Of a stretch of 64,000 bases of DNA, positions 1 through 12,859 are shown piece by piece. The DNA is from Aphelocoma coerulescens (Eukaryota; Chordata; Aves; Passeriformes; Corvidae), in contig NC_091016.1 in NCBI RefSeq assembly GCF_041296385.1, positions 14,855,497 to 14,919,496 of the forward strand, in the 5' to 3' direction. The position numbers and the translations under genes are program-made. Below the pieces are notes generated by a model that was given only the letters and a program-made list of their open reading frames with translations, searched no databases and had not been told where the DNA came from. Every line of letters starts with the position of its first letter. The first letter of the stretch is position 1.

Positions 1-3000
1 TCCTTGCTTTGCTGCAGAGCAAGAGCTCCAGTTAAACACCAACAGGTAGCATTAACTTACACCCCAGAACATCTCCCAGTAACTCATCTGTACACCTACA
101 GAAAACAATGAGCGTTACCTTCAAGTCTCAGGAGATACAGTCAGCCAAATTAGAAATAGCAGTGTGGGGGAAAAGACAAATACCTAAACTCCTCAGATTT
201 ACTTTCAGGATTAAGCAGGCAGTGGTTCAAATTTCAAGTTTAAATGCCTTCCTCCATCTTGGGGAGTTGAAGGAAGGAACTTTAAAAGTTCTTACAACTT
301 TTATATTCAAAGCATTTCAAAAAGCTTGACAAACACATGAAATCTTGCTTCTCTGGAAATGAACACTACACAGAATACATTATTTCAGAAATAAACAGAA
401 GCTAAAGGTCAGGCAAGTTAGTTACCAATGCTCGCAGAACACAAGTTCTTATTATGCATTAATTTGCTCCTAAAAATGCCTTGATTATAATCCTTATCCT
501 AAAAGACATCACTTATTTCTTATCAGTCATTTCTTTGCAGCTAACTGAAACAGCAGACATCAATCTGAGCAGTCTTTTCACATATATCTCAAACTTGCTC
601 ATTTGCTTGTTCTGGTCTTTCAGACACAAATCCCAACCCCAGAAGTGTATTCACGTAAATCAACTCCCTACACAGCACCATGACCTTAAAATCAGCTCCA
701 GGATGAGATAATAATTCTTTGTATCATATCAAGAACAACCTTCCAAAAACAAGGAAAGCTGCTTCTATCTTTCCTCCAGGACATCTCAGGAAGTTCAGGT
801 TGCTGAAAATGTTTTTAAAAAAGAAACCCAGTCATGCTTCAGCAAGAGTAAAGTCTAAAGAACCACCATATGTAAGTATTTCTGGTTTTTTTTCAGTTTT
901 TTTTGACAGTTGTGCAAATACAGCACATCTGCCTATGCAGAAACTTGGAAAATATTTTTTATGCCTTGTTCGCCTTAGATAGTTGAGGTTAAAGACAAAA
1001 CCTAAAATACTAACAACTGGTATAATAAGTTTAAGAAGTAAATGCAGCCCTTAGCAAAAAGCTGAAAAAATGCACTCAGGAAGCTTGCAGATCACATTGT
1101 AGGCACAGCATGCAGCAACAGTAGAAAAAGAAATTAAGTACATTAAAAAACAAGGCAACAACTCCACCTGATTTTAAAGTTTAAAACATCCCATTCAAAG
1201 ACTGCCATGAATATCAAAAATCATCCCAGGGATGGGGTCTGTTCATAACCACAATACAAGAACAGAAGTAACTTCAAACCTGACTTATGCAAGGTGACAT
1301 TTGAGTGAAATTTGGTAGTTTTCCTTACAAATGCCCTTGAAACTTCCATGGGCTGTGATAAGATGCACAACGATCTACTAACAGGCACAAAGTTAAAACT
1401 GCATTTATTACAGTGCTGAAGTGAAGCCTGCGATCATGCTGGTGCTGGTGGTTCACTACCAACCCAACAAGGACATGGAGTTGACACCTGCATTTCCATC
1501 TGCTTATGACATCTGGTTTGGAAGCCAGGTAAACTCAAAGTTGGGGAGGGTGTGACACTGCCACCAGGAGATAAGTGCTCTTCTATTCCACTGGAGGAAA
1601 ATCCCCAGCCCTTCTCCCCCTGACAGACCTGCTCCTACCCAGGCTGGCCAGCATGAGGTAGTGTCCCTATTACTATTAGGGCAGGAAGAGAAAACAATCC
1701 CTCATCTATCACAGCACCTCACTCCAGTCAGTGCTACTTTATTAGTACAGTCAGTATGCAAATATTAATCACTGATTATTTAAGCAAACCACAGGGACTG
1801 CAGTTGACACAAGGTGCCTAAGAAGTATTAGGACTCTTGCAAGACGTGGCTCAAGCATTCCTGTCCATCCAACATGGACAAGAGCTGCCTGGTCTCCTAA
1901 ACCAGGACAGACTCTCATGTTTAAAACAATGCTTTTACAACAATTCAAGTAAAACTGTTCTGTGCTAGAACTACTTCAGAAATGTTTTTAAGTTGCAGGC
2001 AAGTGAATGTGAAAAGGAAAGAATACAGCCTTCCTCAACTCCACTCACTGCTTCCAAAATAATTCCAGCCAAAAAAACGAAGAGCTATTGCTATTATTTG
2101 AGCAGGTGCTGTAACACGATTATTGATTTTAGGGTAAGCTAGAACGTAACAGCTGTTAAGCAACACTCAGTAATGGTACAGGGGGAGTTACAGGTCTCTC
2201 CTGTTACACTGCTGCTCTTGTAACTACTCCAACCTATCACTCTGCTTTATTTCACTGTACAGAAAGCCCTTCTGCAGGCAGGCACAGATCATCCATAGCT
2301 GTACATGCAGACCCGATCACCTAAGTTGTTCCATGACTAAAGTTCATAAGCAACTAAGAGTGACATGTGCATGTTTCCACTGCTAATGATGACACAGCTA
2401 ATTACAGGCCACTTATTACAGGTGTGCTGGCACTTTTATGACCATGAGAAAACGATGCACTAATCTAATGCTTTGAGATTACTAAGCGACACAGTGGCAA
2501 AAACCACAGAAAACTGAAATCAAAGAAAACTGAGCAGCACTGGGAGGGAGAGAAATCAGTCCTTGAGCAGTAAAGCAGTATCATAGCCTCAGTTTCAATC
2601 TCTAGGCTCTTTTAAATTATTCAAATTGCAGTGCTGCCAAACACATTCAAACTTTTCCTGATGCTCAGAAGCACTGCCTTCTCCTCCCTGTAAATCAAGC
2701 CAGGTGAGTTGTCATTAAACTCCCAGTTTATAGTGCAGCTAGATTTCCCTATCTCTAGCTGGCTTGCAAATCAAGCAATTGAAACCAATCGTGGCACGTA
2801 GCATCTGATAGGTTTTATTTAATTGTGCCCAGTCCAATCGTTCTGCTTCCAAATTAAGTGAGAGTTACACAACAAAGATGTCCAAACAGTTCAGTGTTCC
2901 AGTGCAGTGCTAAAAACCTCACATGATCCAACTCAGGGCTCGAGTCAGTACAACCCTCCCAAGTCCCAGGTGCCCCCTCGCCAAGCGTACGGCAGAGAGA

Positions 3001-3715
3001 CTGCTACGAGCACCCAGCTTTTAAGCCGTTCTTGAGGAATAACCACACTTTAAAAAACACACTGCGCAGACTCCAGCACACCCGAGGCTAAACACCCAGC
3101 CAAAGCCATGTCCCATCCCCACCAGGGGACAGATTACAGGCAAGAGCAGCGCTGACAGCGGAGCGCACCAGCTCCATGTGGGGGACGGGCCGACACAGCT
3201 CAGTCACCTCCTTCCCCGAGCTGCCCGGGGCTGCTCCCTCCGCCAGCCGACTCGGCCCCGTGAAAGTCGGCGCCCTCCGGGCTATCTGGCTCCGGTCCCG
3301 GCACTGTGCAACGCTAGCCCCCCGCTCCTCACGGGGGTGAGGCACACACGGTGAGGCCCGGCCGCACCGCAGCGGGGAATAAGGTCACCGACAGTGGCCC
3401 CCGGGCCGCCCCTGCTCCGGCACGGGCCGCCGACTGCAGCGGGGGAGGCCCCGGCCGCAGCGCGGGGAAAGCGGGGTCACCCCGCCGGGGAGCGACCGCG
3501 GGCCAGGCGCAGGGGCCGTCGCCGCGGTTTCCCCGACGCCGCTCGGGGGCGGGCGGTCGCCCACGCCATTTTGAGGAGGGGGGAGACACGGGGGCCTTTC
3601 CCCCGGCGCCGCACGGCGCCGCTGGGCCGCCCAGCCCTGCGCTCCGGGCCGACCCCGCGGGCTCAGCCCCGCCGCCACCCCCGGTACCACCGCCGCCGCC
3701 CCTGGGCCGCGTTAC
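1..3715 (-). other. Non-coding stretch, probably first intron of putative ATL2
   Basis: No stretch here can be supported as a coding exon on either strand. The second ATL2 exon, which should encode the start of the GTPase domain, was looked for on the minus strand and is not present, so it would lie beyond the left edge. The DNA is AT-rich and CpG-poor up to about 2.9 kb, then becomes GC-rich towards the CpG island. If the exon at 3716-3776 is correct, this whole interval is its downstream intron. No recognisable transposon was seen. Confidence 0.4.
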
Positions 3716-3776
3716 CTGCCGGGGCGGGCCGGTGGCGGGCCGGGCCCGCGCGCCGCGCCGCGTCCCTCGCCGCCAT
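3716..3776 (-). CDS. ATL2: Candidate first coding exon of ATL2 (atlastin-2), partial gene
   Basis: On the minus strand an ATG at 3776 in good context (ACAAGATGGCG) opens a frame of twenty codons plus one base, beginning MAARDAARRAGP. It ends at a strong donor, CAG followed by GTAACG, with the GT at 3715-3714. A short, basic, poorly conserved N-terminus encoded by a small first exon fits the atlastin-2 pattern: human starts MAEGDEAARG, as recalled. Atlastins are dynamin-like GTPases of the ER membrane that fuse tubules, but none of the GTPase domain is in this window. The assignment rests mainly on gene order and strand. The ATG also lies inside a YY1 motif, and a TATA-like sequence at 3787-3796 could place the transcription start downstream of it, in which case this exon would be non-coding. 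Confidence 0.45.
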
Positions 3777-3780
3777 CTTG
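3769..3780 (-). promoter_or_regulatory. YY1 box overlapping the candidate start codon
   Basis: On the minus strand the bases read CAAGATGGCGGC, a full match to the YY1 consensus. YY1 boxes of this kind typically sit just downstream of CpG-island transcription starts and often overlap the first ATG, which supports a minus-strand start shortly upstream of position 3780. Confidence 0.6.
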
Positions 3781-3804
3781 TCCGGGTTTAAAATTAACTC
3801 CCCG

Positions 3805-3812
3805 TGACGTCA
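3805..3812. promoter_or_regulatory. Perfect cAMP-response element (CRE)
   Basis: The palindrome TGACGTCA is the full CREB/ATF binding site. It lies 29 bases upstream of the candidate minus-strand ATG and 9 bases from an AT-rich, TATA-like run (3787-3796), inside the CpG island. Location and exact match make a functional proximal promoter element likely. Confidence 0.6.
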
Positions 3813-3968
3813 GAGCTCCGCCGCGAGACCTTTATCGCCCGCCGGCGGCGCGCGGGGCGGGGCCTCGCGGCCTCGCGAGGGGCGGGGCCGGAGCCCCCCG
3901 AGGGCACCAGCGGGAGGGGGAGCGCGGAGGGGCCGGGAGGCGTGAGGGCAGCGCGGGGTGGGGAGAGA

Positions 3969-4024
3969 GACACACAGACACGCGTGCACATACACACACA
4001 CACACACAGACACACACAGAGACC
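3969..4024. repeat. Imperfect (CA)n dinucleotide repeat
   Basis: A run of CA/GA dinucleotides with a few interruptions (CGCG, TGCA, CAGA units) at the right flank of the CpG island. On the minus strand it reads TG-rich. Confidence 0.85.
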
Positions 4025-4159
4025 CAGACATGCACCCAGCTGCCCGGCTCAGCCCGGCCCCCGGGCTGAGCTGTGGGTGGGTGCCTCCCTCACGGCCCCG
4101 CACCCCGCGTCACGCTGAGATGGAGCAGAGGGGCTCCAGCGGGGCACAGGGTGAGGAGC

Positions 4160-7100
4160 CCCCAAGCTACACAAAACACCTCCTCAGGCTGCGCATCCCT
4201 CCGGGATCCCTCACGCCCTCGGCCGCAGCAGCCGGCGCAGCTCGCTCATGTGGAGCACACAGCCGGACCGTCACCCGTGTGCTGCTGTCCACCTCCACCC
4301 TCATCCTGCTGGGCCCTCGCGTCCCATTTCCGCCTCTGCTGGGCCCTGGGGACATCCAGGAGAGCGACCGGACCGCTCTGCATTTCCAGCCGTAACTCCG
4401 GCTCCGCACTCCTCACTGTAGCAGTGCTGCTGCTCTCGGGCTGGAAACACGCAGGAGGACAGCTCTCAATGAGAACAAGCCATACAAGTTTCCAAGGAAC
4501 CAAACATTCCTGCAGGTTCTGGGGTTTGCAGGAGTCTTGTTCCTCTCAACCCGAGCTGACCTTGCTTCATGCTTTTAAAAGGCCAGCTGTGAAAGCGAGC
4601 TGCCCTTACTGCACGGAGTTTTTAAGTCTGTGAGGTTTCCTATGGCTAAAGGTTGTGTAAACCTCCACAAGCAAATTGGTCAGTATGACCTTGTCACTTG
4701 TTAGAACACAATGTCCAATAAATCATCATGTGAAGTGAGCAACAGGTTTGCAAAACCCCACCTCACTTTGGCAATGCTCTCTGTAAAAACCATTTTTCTC
4801 AGTCTTTAGCTGTGCTAATTTATTTGGTCCTGGAGAGGCAGCTTGTGAGTGACAGCAATCTTAAAAGCAGAGTTTGGTTCTCCCAAAACAGAGGTGGAAG
4901 GAAAGCTTAGAAGAGATTTTCAAAGTAAGAACCAACTAACTATCATGGAAGCACCTAAAACTGCTTTCCAAACATTGCTTTCCACCCTTTCCTATTGAAG
5001 TAGCACCTAAGGGGTTTCCTAACATAGGAGTTCATGATACCTCCTGCTGTGCTTACACTGACAGCCCTTGTGTCAGAAAGTTTAACATCTACAACACATG
5101 AAAAAGAGAGTAAAGTATCTAAAAGATGCTGTAATCACAGCAAGTGAGAATTGCAGAAGGATACAATGATCAAACTATTATCATATGTTCAATTCTAGTT
5201 ATGACACTTGGATTAATAAAATATGCAGTTCTGTAAAAGAACTTTATTATTCTAGATTTACATCAGCATAAATGGAAGCAGGATTCAACCCATTTGTACA
5301 AAAGCGTTCATATGAATGCTAGAAAAAAAACCGCAAAATGTTTGCCATTGGCCTTTTGCAGTTTTAATATCCTCTACTTATTTGGTGAAAATGAGCGGGC
5401 CATTGCTTGTCCTTCTAACCTCATACCAAGCCAAGGAAAATTTTCTTTCCATCAGAAAGAAGGCAGAGCACACTGTATGCAGTGGTATTTCAGAGATATT
5501 TCAGGCAATCGGGCAAAGGGAAATAGCTTGAAGTAAAACACATTGAAAGCTGGAAACACTGCTAGCTGGCAAATTTAAGATTCAGTAGCTCAATATGAAA
5601 TCTAAAAAAAAACGGGGGAAAACACCACAATATTAAAGAAGCTTCCTAATTCTGCTTTGTTCCTGGTCAAGTCTGGAACAGTTTATGCAGAGAAGGGTAA
5701 ATAGTGCGTGTTCAGACAGATAGATTTCTGCTTCATGCAACAGGATTTGCTGCTGCTGTAACGTGAGAGCAGAAGTCGAGAACTTGGAGGTCAGAAAGCT
5801 CAGCCTTAATTCTGTCCCCTTATGTTTGCAGGAAGGAAGAAGACATTTTCTGAGCTGAGGGTTTTGCTATCAGCATGTCTTCTCCTGGTTGCAAAGGTCC
5901 CCATCTCCACCATAATCCAAGCTATATTCATCTGAGCCAGGCTAGGAAAGGAATTAGGATTGAAACTGCTTAAACTGGCTGTGGATTTGGCCTGGAAGTA
6001 GCTTGGGAACAACTGTGCAAACCAGAGGCAGGCTGTGGTGGGAAGGGATTGCTGGAGCAGAAGGACACGTCTGACCCACAAGTGCAGGCTGGGCCAGTAG
6101 TCCCCTCAGCCACCAAAGTCACAGTTTTGTACTACAGACAGCATCTCCTCCTGGATTTGGCCATGCTGCTCTAAAAAGTCTGCTGTCCCAAGCTTGTCCC
6201 AAACCCACTCTGGGCCAGTCAACAGCACCAGTGTCACCCATGCAATGAGCCCAAGGCTGCTTGGAGAGCTGTCCCTTCCTGTGGCTGGAAGGGCAACAGC
6301 CACCACAATGTCTCCTGGTCTTCGGGCACCACAGCACGGCAGGGGACTGGCCAGTTCCTGACTCATGCAGGCAGAGGCACCCACTGGACACTAGGAAAGG
6401 CTGAATCAGACTTGGGTTCTTTATGTCTTTCTGTATAAAGTGTTTCTCTATCCCCATCAGCTAACCTGTGCAATACAGTTGGACTTCTTTAAGATGATCT
6501 GTATGATGACAAATCCTTAAGCCAAACACCTACCTGAAGCACGCTGAGCACCACTCCTGGGCTGGGGAACAGAGCTGTGTCCCACCTTGGAGGGCTGAGG
6601 GTCCTGGGATAAGCTGGAGACATCTCCGTTGGTGCTTCTGCGCTTACCAACCTCTTTCCTCATCTGCTTCAGGCTGTGGAGTCCAAACTAGTGACCAGGT
6701 GATTCCCAGTCCTCCTTCCAGATTGTGCAGTGCTGCAGGCAGTCAGGAGCTGAGGACAGACAGCTGTGAGATAAAGGTGGCTCTTCTGAAACCCACCCTG
6801 TCCACAGCAATAAGGCACCTCCAACCCGGTGGCTGCAGTTGCTAGGACCACCCAGGGCTTCCCAAGGAATAAGACTGGGGAGGCAAGGAGAGGCCAGCTC
6901 TGCAGTGGTGAACCGGCACTAGCACTGGGAACAGCCAGGGAAGGCAGTGGCCCTCCCACCAGACACCACCAAGGGAGCTGTGTCACTAAGGCAAGTCTGA
7001 GAGGTCTTAACAGATTCCCACTGGGACATCCGTCTGGATGTCGGCCTTGCTCCCAGAGGCAAACACGTGCCCTCCCAGAGTTTGGAAAAGCCCTGAAAGG

Positions 7101-10100
7101 CACTTTGTCTTGCTTTTTTCTAAAAGACACCCAGGCTGCAGTACCACAGCCCTACTACTCATGGACTTCATCTACTCACAGCTTCCCACCTCTTCCAGCT
7201 GGAGCGCTCCTCCCTCTGCTCAGTGCCAGCTGGCGCTGGAGGATGTGCTGCTCCCTGAGCCCCTGCCCACTCTGCAGCTGGATCCTCCCGTTGGCTCCCT
7301 ATTCTGAGCACCCATTCCTGTGCCCTGCCCACATACAGGAACACGCTGCTCGGTCCTGCCCAGGTTGGTTGATGTTTGCCTCACCACCTCGGCAAAGATC
7401 TCAGCCCTGTAAACAGGTAATCTTGGTTTCGTATGCATTTTTTTCTGGTGCTTCACATTTCCCAAGGGCATCTCTCTCATATTCAGGGCTGCCTTCATTT
7501 GTCATACAGGTGATCTAAAAGTTGCTGTGTGTCTTTAGAGAGTGCTCAGCACAGCCCCGAGCTTGTAGCTACCTGCGTGTGTTTGCATAACCTGGGGCTC
7601 ACACAAGAAAAGCCAAGGTGAGACACGGCATGAATCCAAGCCTGGTTCTTCTGCAGTGAACTCCAAGAAAGCAGAGGCATTTGGGAGCAGAAAACAAGTT
7701 GGGAAGGAGGAGGAAAAAACCATTTCACTAAATCTCCTGAACCTGAAGCTGTCCCACATGCTGAGAAGAGATGCCTTTTTAACTGGCTTCAGGACAAGTG
7801 CTCAAGAAAGAGAAAGCAGCCCCTCCCATACCACTAATTTGTAGCAAACTGAGTGGGAAATGTCTCATTCTTCCCTGATACTCACCCAGGAGCTGCTCCT
7901 CTGGGGAGGAACACTGAAATAACATTGGATTTTAACCATGAGAGCAGCTCAGAGCAAGTTGCTAGGCATCAGCTGCAAGAACTGCCTGCAGGTGCACTTG
8001 CAGGAGAGGTTGGGCCGGTGTAGCCAGAGTGCCAAATACCTTTGAAACGGGCATAATCCGTTTTCAGCCTGAAGGAGTTATTGCACAATCTTCCCAGGAT
8101 TAAGGGTTTAAATCGCGGGACTGTGTCACAGCCGGGGAAAGGGCAGTGGGCAGGCTCAGGAGCCACGCTGGCCTGTGTGGTACGTGTTATGGGGGTTCTC
8201 TGGGGTGGTGGGATGCAGCCTGCCTAGGGAGGCGACAGTCTTGCAGGGCACATGGAACCCGTCTCCCTTGTCCTGCCCTGTCTACATCTTATCAGGGTGA
8301 CTGAAGTCTTCAAAGGATTAAATGGCTAAGTGGTTTTCTTCTGCTCCCAGAAGCGAAGCTCCATAGCCAGCTGAAGCTTTCAATGCAAGCATTTGCTCAA
8401 GTGGAGCCCTGTCATTTCAGTCTGTATAAATACGATGTGATTACCATCTCACTCTTATGCAACAGCACAAGACGAGGCTGCTTTTAAAGTCTGGGTTAGA
8501 TACTGACTCCTGTGAAGGCTGCAGTGCTGCTTGGAGTGCTTGGGGTATGCCTGCAAACCCCAGGGCTGCCCCACAGCAGAGATGCCCCTGTCCACAGCCA
8601 CCACGTTGCTTCCAGTCTCACCTGGAGGCCAGCTCTGCTTACCCACGTACTGCCCACTCTGCATCTCTAAAAATGAGAAGCACCTCTCAGGTTTTGATCC
8701 CCTTGGTGTCATTTCCAAATGACCCTTTAGGCCATCAAGGCCACCACAGGGAAAGAGCTTTCCCACACCCCCAGACTCTATCTTCCAAACCTCTTGTCCT
8801 AGAAAAAGAAGAATTGCTCCAGCTGTCATGGTGACACACATCAAATGTCTTGCAGAGATAATCCCACCAGCCCCTGAAGCCCCACAGCTCCCTCCAAGAG
8901 CTGTGTCTGCTTTTCTGGTACAAACAGCAGGGCTCAAGGGAAGAGAGGTCCCCATATGATCAGTGACTGCGCTTCAGCCTGTACTACCAGTGCTTTGTCT
9001 GCATGGTGCAGCATGCAAAAATCAGGCTACCAGGGACAAGTTGGGATGGAAAGTACTCCTCCACCACAGAGGCCTCAGTGACAGTTTGGAGTGTCACAAG
9101 GAAAAACGCTGCATAGACATTTCATTCTTTAATGTAACAAAATCAGAGTGGTTTAGCTTAATGTGCTACAGGTATCTACCAGCAAACACTCCTATCAGCA
9201 CTGGCTGTGGCTTTTAGAAGAGGATATTTGTCCTTGCAGCATAACTGATCTCTCACATCACAAGCCAGCTCCTCCCATATGGAGCAAAGCATCACCATGT
9301 GATCCTGATTTGAGGGAAGCAGCACAGCTTTAAACCTGGGGAGGGTGTTTGGAATTGAGCCCCGTGCAGGCAGGCCTGGCTTCTGGTTGCATGTGGGGTT
9401 AGGAATGATTGCCCTGGCATACAAGGGGTGCTAATTACACAGCAGAGTTTATTTGCATCCTTTGCAGCTACATGACTGGCTTGCTGGGTGAGGCTTACAG
9501 GTCCTCACGAGGAAGTAGGTGGTTTATTCCCAGGGTTTCACATGCTTGTTTTCCATGCAAGTCCAGACCAGCTGCGTAGAGATGAGTTGTGCTTAAGAGA
9601 ATTCTGCTGAATTCCCACAGCAGAATCTGACCTGCAGCTCTCATTGTCCTTTTCTGGAAGGCAAATCCCTCCAATGCAGGGTCACACACACACCCTTGGA
9701 TGAGGCTGCATTAGCCCATGGCTCTATCAGAGTAGGATGGGTTTGGATGTTGTTTAGCCACATGGTCACAGCTCACTGTACCCAGCTCAGGAGAAGCTTT
9801 GGACTAGCACAGGCTGCCTTGCCAAAGGACTTGGGTACCTCAAAGACAGGGTAGCTGCCCACAGGAGCTGGCATGGACCCAGTGATGGCAGCACCCAAGA
9901 AACCCAGGTGAGTCAGGGACCTGAGCTTCCTCCACCAGCACCATGGACTTATGAGAGGGTACCTGGGGCAGCAGCACCCTTCAGGGCTGGGATCACCCCT
10001 GTGCTCCTAATCAGGCCTGGGTCTGGGTTGTGATCCTTAACACCCCGATGAAACTGTCTGGGTCCGGTCTCAGGTACTGAAGCAAAGTCTGGGCCTGAGT

Positions 10101-12850
10101 CTAGACAGGAAGAGCAAGACCAGTTCTGTGGTCTGTGTTTGTAGGTTCAGTCTGGCCCCTGGGCCAAGCTAAGGACACAAAGTAGAATGTGCCATTTAAT
10201 CTGGCTGGATTAACATGCAAATTTAATTACATTTCATCTCTTCTCTATAAAATCTAGAATATACTATTGAAAAACTGTATTTAGTCTCCCTCCAAGAATT
10301 TTTGCATACATTTGAGCAGGGAACTTGCAGCACAGAACAATTGCAATGAAATGAGAAACCAAGTTTTAGCAAAACCCAGAGGGTGGGGCTGAGATCAGCA
10401 TCCTGTCATCTTTGGATTTGTGAATCAGATTCAGAGACTGTCCTGCCCCCTCTCCTCCAGGAAGACTGTACAATGGATTTAGGTGCTGTCCTGTATGATC
10501 ACTCCATGGCAGGTGTCTCTGTGCACCCAGTCAGCTACAAAAAGCACAGTATTGAACTGGCTATGATCACATTTAGGTAGTTTGACAAAAATGGCTCCAG
10601 GGACTCATCACAAGGAAAAATGTAAAATTGTTTGGAAATATTAATCAGGGGGTATCACCTGTTTTGTTCTTCTCAAGTAATGTTAACTTGCAAGAAACAG
10701 AGAAATAATGAGAGAAGGAGAGGGAGACAGCAAGCCTGGCTGTAGCAGAGGGCAGGAAACCAAAAGGCAAATTGATTTGAGATCCAGGGATTAAGATCCA
10801 ATCATTTGACCTCAGATTAAAAAATGGGTGAGCATGACAAAGAATAGCTTAAAACATTTGGGAAAGTGTAAAAGAAAATCAAGCAGGATTAAATTAACAA
10901 AACAGCTGCATTAAGCCAGAATGCCTCCCCGATCACAGGCGGCAAATCCAAGTAAGGGATGCCTCAAGCTTCCTCAGTGCCATCCAGTCATCCCCCAGCT
11001 TTTCTATTTCACAGCCACCCTCTGAGTTAAATCAAAAGGAACTTGCCCTGCCCCACACCAGTTTGTTGCTTGTACTGAGCTGCTCTCCCTCACCCTCAGG
11101 GGAGCACAGCCACCTGCCAAAAACCCTTATTAGGAAGAAATTACCCAGCAGAAGTAGGCTAGCTATCTGTAAATGCGTGCTTGAGGACAGGAATCCCAGG
11201 GCAGTGATGCTGAGGCTCTGAGTGCAGTGTGGCTGCTTCCCAGCTTTGCTTTGTGAGCTTTCCCCACCAGCGTGCTTTCTTATCCTGGACTTGGCCTGTA
11301 TCTCCTAGGGAAAATCATCCAGCTCCCTTGAGTGACTGCTTACTTGCAGCCAACACAGGTCATCAGTAGCCATTCCCACAGGTTCCCTGATGTCCTCCAA
11401 GTGCCCAGTTCAGCTACTTTCTTCTGCAGCACCTTTGAAATCACTGACACAGTGCTGTTAAAAGGGTGTCAGTCCACAGTGGGCAACACAACCCGGCTGT
11501 GCCACTGGCCCAATCCCTACGTGCTGGTCGGCAGCTCACGCCAGGCCACAGCTCTGCCCTGGCCTTGGCTCCACTGCAGGTTTAGGAAATGCAGAGAGCA
11601 GTCATGGGCTGGGGGGCACAGAGCTGTGCTGGATGGATCCTGGGTCTCCTCCTTGCCCAGAGCCAGCGGAGACCCAGTGTCTCTGTGACAGGCACAGTTC
11701 CCTGCTCACACACTTCAAGCCACAGCATCCCACAGACAAACACCAGCCTTTCCTCACCGTGGCCAAAGCCACATCCCCCCTGTGACCATCCTACAAACAG
11801 GCTGTGTCCTTGAGAGTGCCTCCGTCACTGAAAATTCCTTGCAATAAGGAACCCCAAGGCTGGGGAGGGTCTGAGCATGGGACTGCCCAGAGGTGTGTTA
11901 CTGCTTTTCCTTCTTCTCCTTCTTGTCTAGTGGACAGTGATCCTGTTTTTCCAGCAGCCCCACTGCCAGCTGCAGTGGCCTGGCAGGCACAGTGACCCCG
12001 AGTGATTATTTAACAGCAGATTGTATAACAGAGCAGGGCAGACATTACATTTCTGTCTCTGACCTCAGCCCTGGGACATCTCCCACCCATAAAACTTCCA
12101 GTCTAATCTTTCAGACCTCAGAGGAGCAGCCTTAGGCATCTGACACCATCCTTCAGAGATGAGTGACCAGTGGGGACCAAGTAGCTCTAGGCAGGAATGG
12201 GCTGCCCAGCACATCTCAGTCCCACAGAAGGGAAAAGAGGAGGGAGTCTAATGTTCCACAAAGGCTCAGGTTTGGAGTCCAGATCCTGATGAAGTGCCCA
12301 AGATGACCCTGCGAAGTCCCTCTGCTCCCTGCAATCCATCTAAGTGAAGCACTACACTCGCCCCTCTATTCAGAGCAAGCTGTGCCAGCAAGGTGAAGAT
12401 GGATGAGCTGGCCTTGAGCAGGGCAAGACAGCTCCAACAGCTCCTCTGGGTTCCAGCCACACTGCCTCTGGAATCTGGAAGCAGCTGAACCCCTTGGACC
12501 TACTCCAGAAGGGGTGGACAGTGCCCAGGAGGCAGTGGAGAGGTGTCTGCTGCTCAGAATTCAGGACATACAAGCCTTGTGCTGCTGACATCCCCAAACT
12601 GTGTTGCTCTTCCATGGGGCTGAGGAGACAGTTCAAGGCAGTGACCTGTATCCCTCAGTGGTCAGGAGGATGCTGCAGAGTTGCAAAGAGATGGGCATGG
12701 GCAGGCCTTGCTTATCAGTGCTGGGCACGTGCCAGCTGACTCAGGCTCATCTCGTTCAGAAATCCATCAAACTCAGCTTCTCCTGAAGCCTTATTGGAGC
12801 AGACACAAGGAGCTTGTTTCTGAGCTTGACTTCAGCAGGATTTGGTGGGT
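4160..12850. other. Intergenic DNA, nothing supported
   Basis: This stretch holds many short open frames on both strands but none has the codon pattern, splice sites or family similarity of a real exon. I recognised no transposon with confidence. GC content is moderate. It may contain unrecognised old repeats or a non-coding RNA, but nothing in the sequence supports a specific call. Confidence 0.5.
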
Positions 12851-12859
12851 GTGAACAGC

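Larger units (their letters stand above)
3130..4150. promoter_or_regulatory. CpG island, promoter of the left-hand gene (probably ATL2)
   Basis: GC content and CpG density rise sharply over about one kilobase, with repeated GGGGCGGGG-type GC boxes (for example around 3856-3892). The surrounding DNA is CpG-poor, so this is a clear CpG island. It holds a perfect TGACGTCA element at 3805-3812 and a YY1 box at 3769-3780. By synteny with human 2p22, where ATL2 lies on the same strand as HNRNPLL and beyond its 3' end, this should be the ATL2 promoter. Boundaries are approximate. Confidence 0.75.

Noticed and set aside
1..3000. ATL2 second exon (GTPase start)
   Set aside because: Searched for on the minus strand; no sequence resembling the conserved GTPase-domain start is present, so it must lie outside the window if ATL2 is the gene.
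3351..3807. Overlapping GC-rich frames in the left CpG island (up to 146 codons)
   Set aside because: Low-complexity Pro/Arg/Gly translations in competing frames, with no recognisable domain; expected from CpG-island composition.
4073..4633. 186-codon plus-strand frame
   Set aside because: Starts inside CpG-island and CA-repeat flanks, and shows no domain or family similarity and no supporting context.
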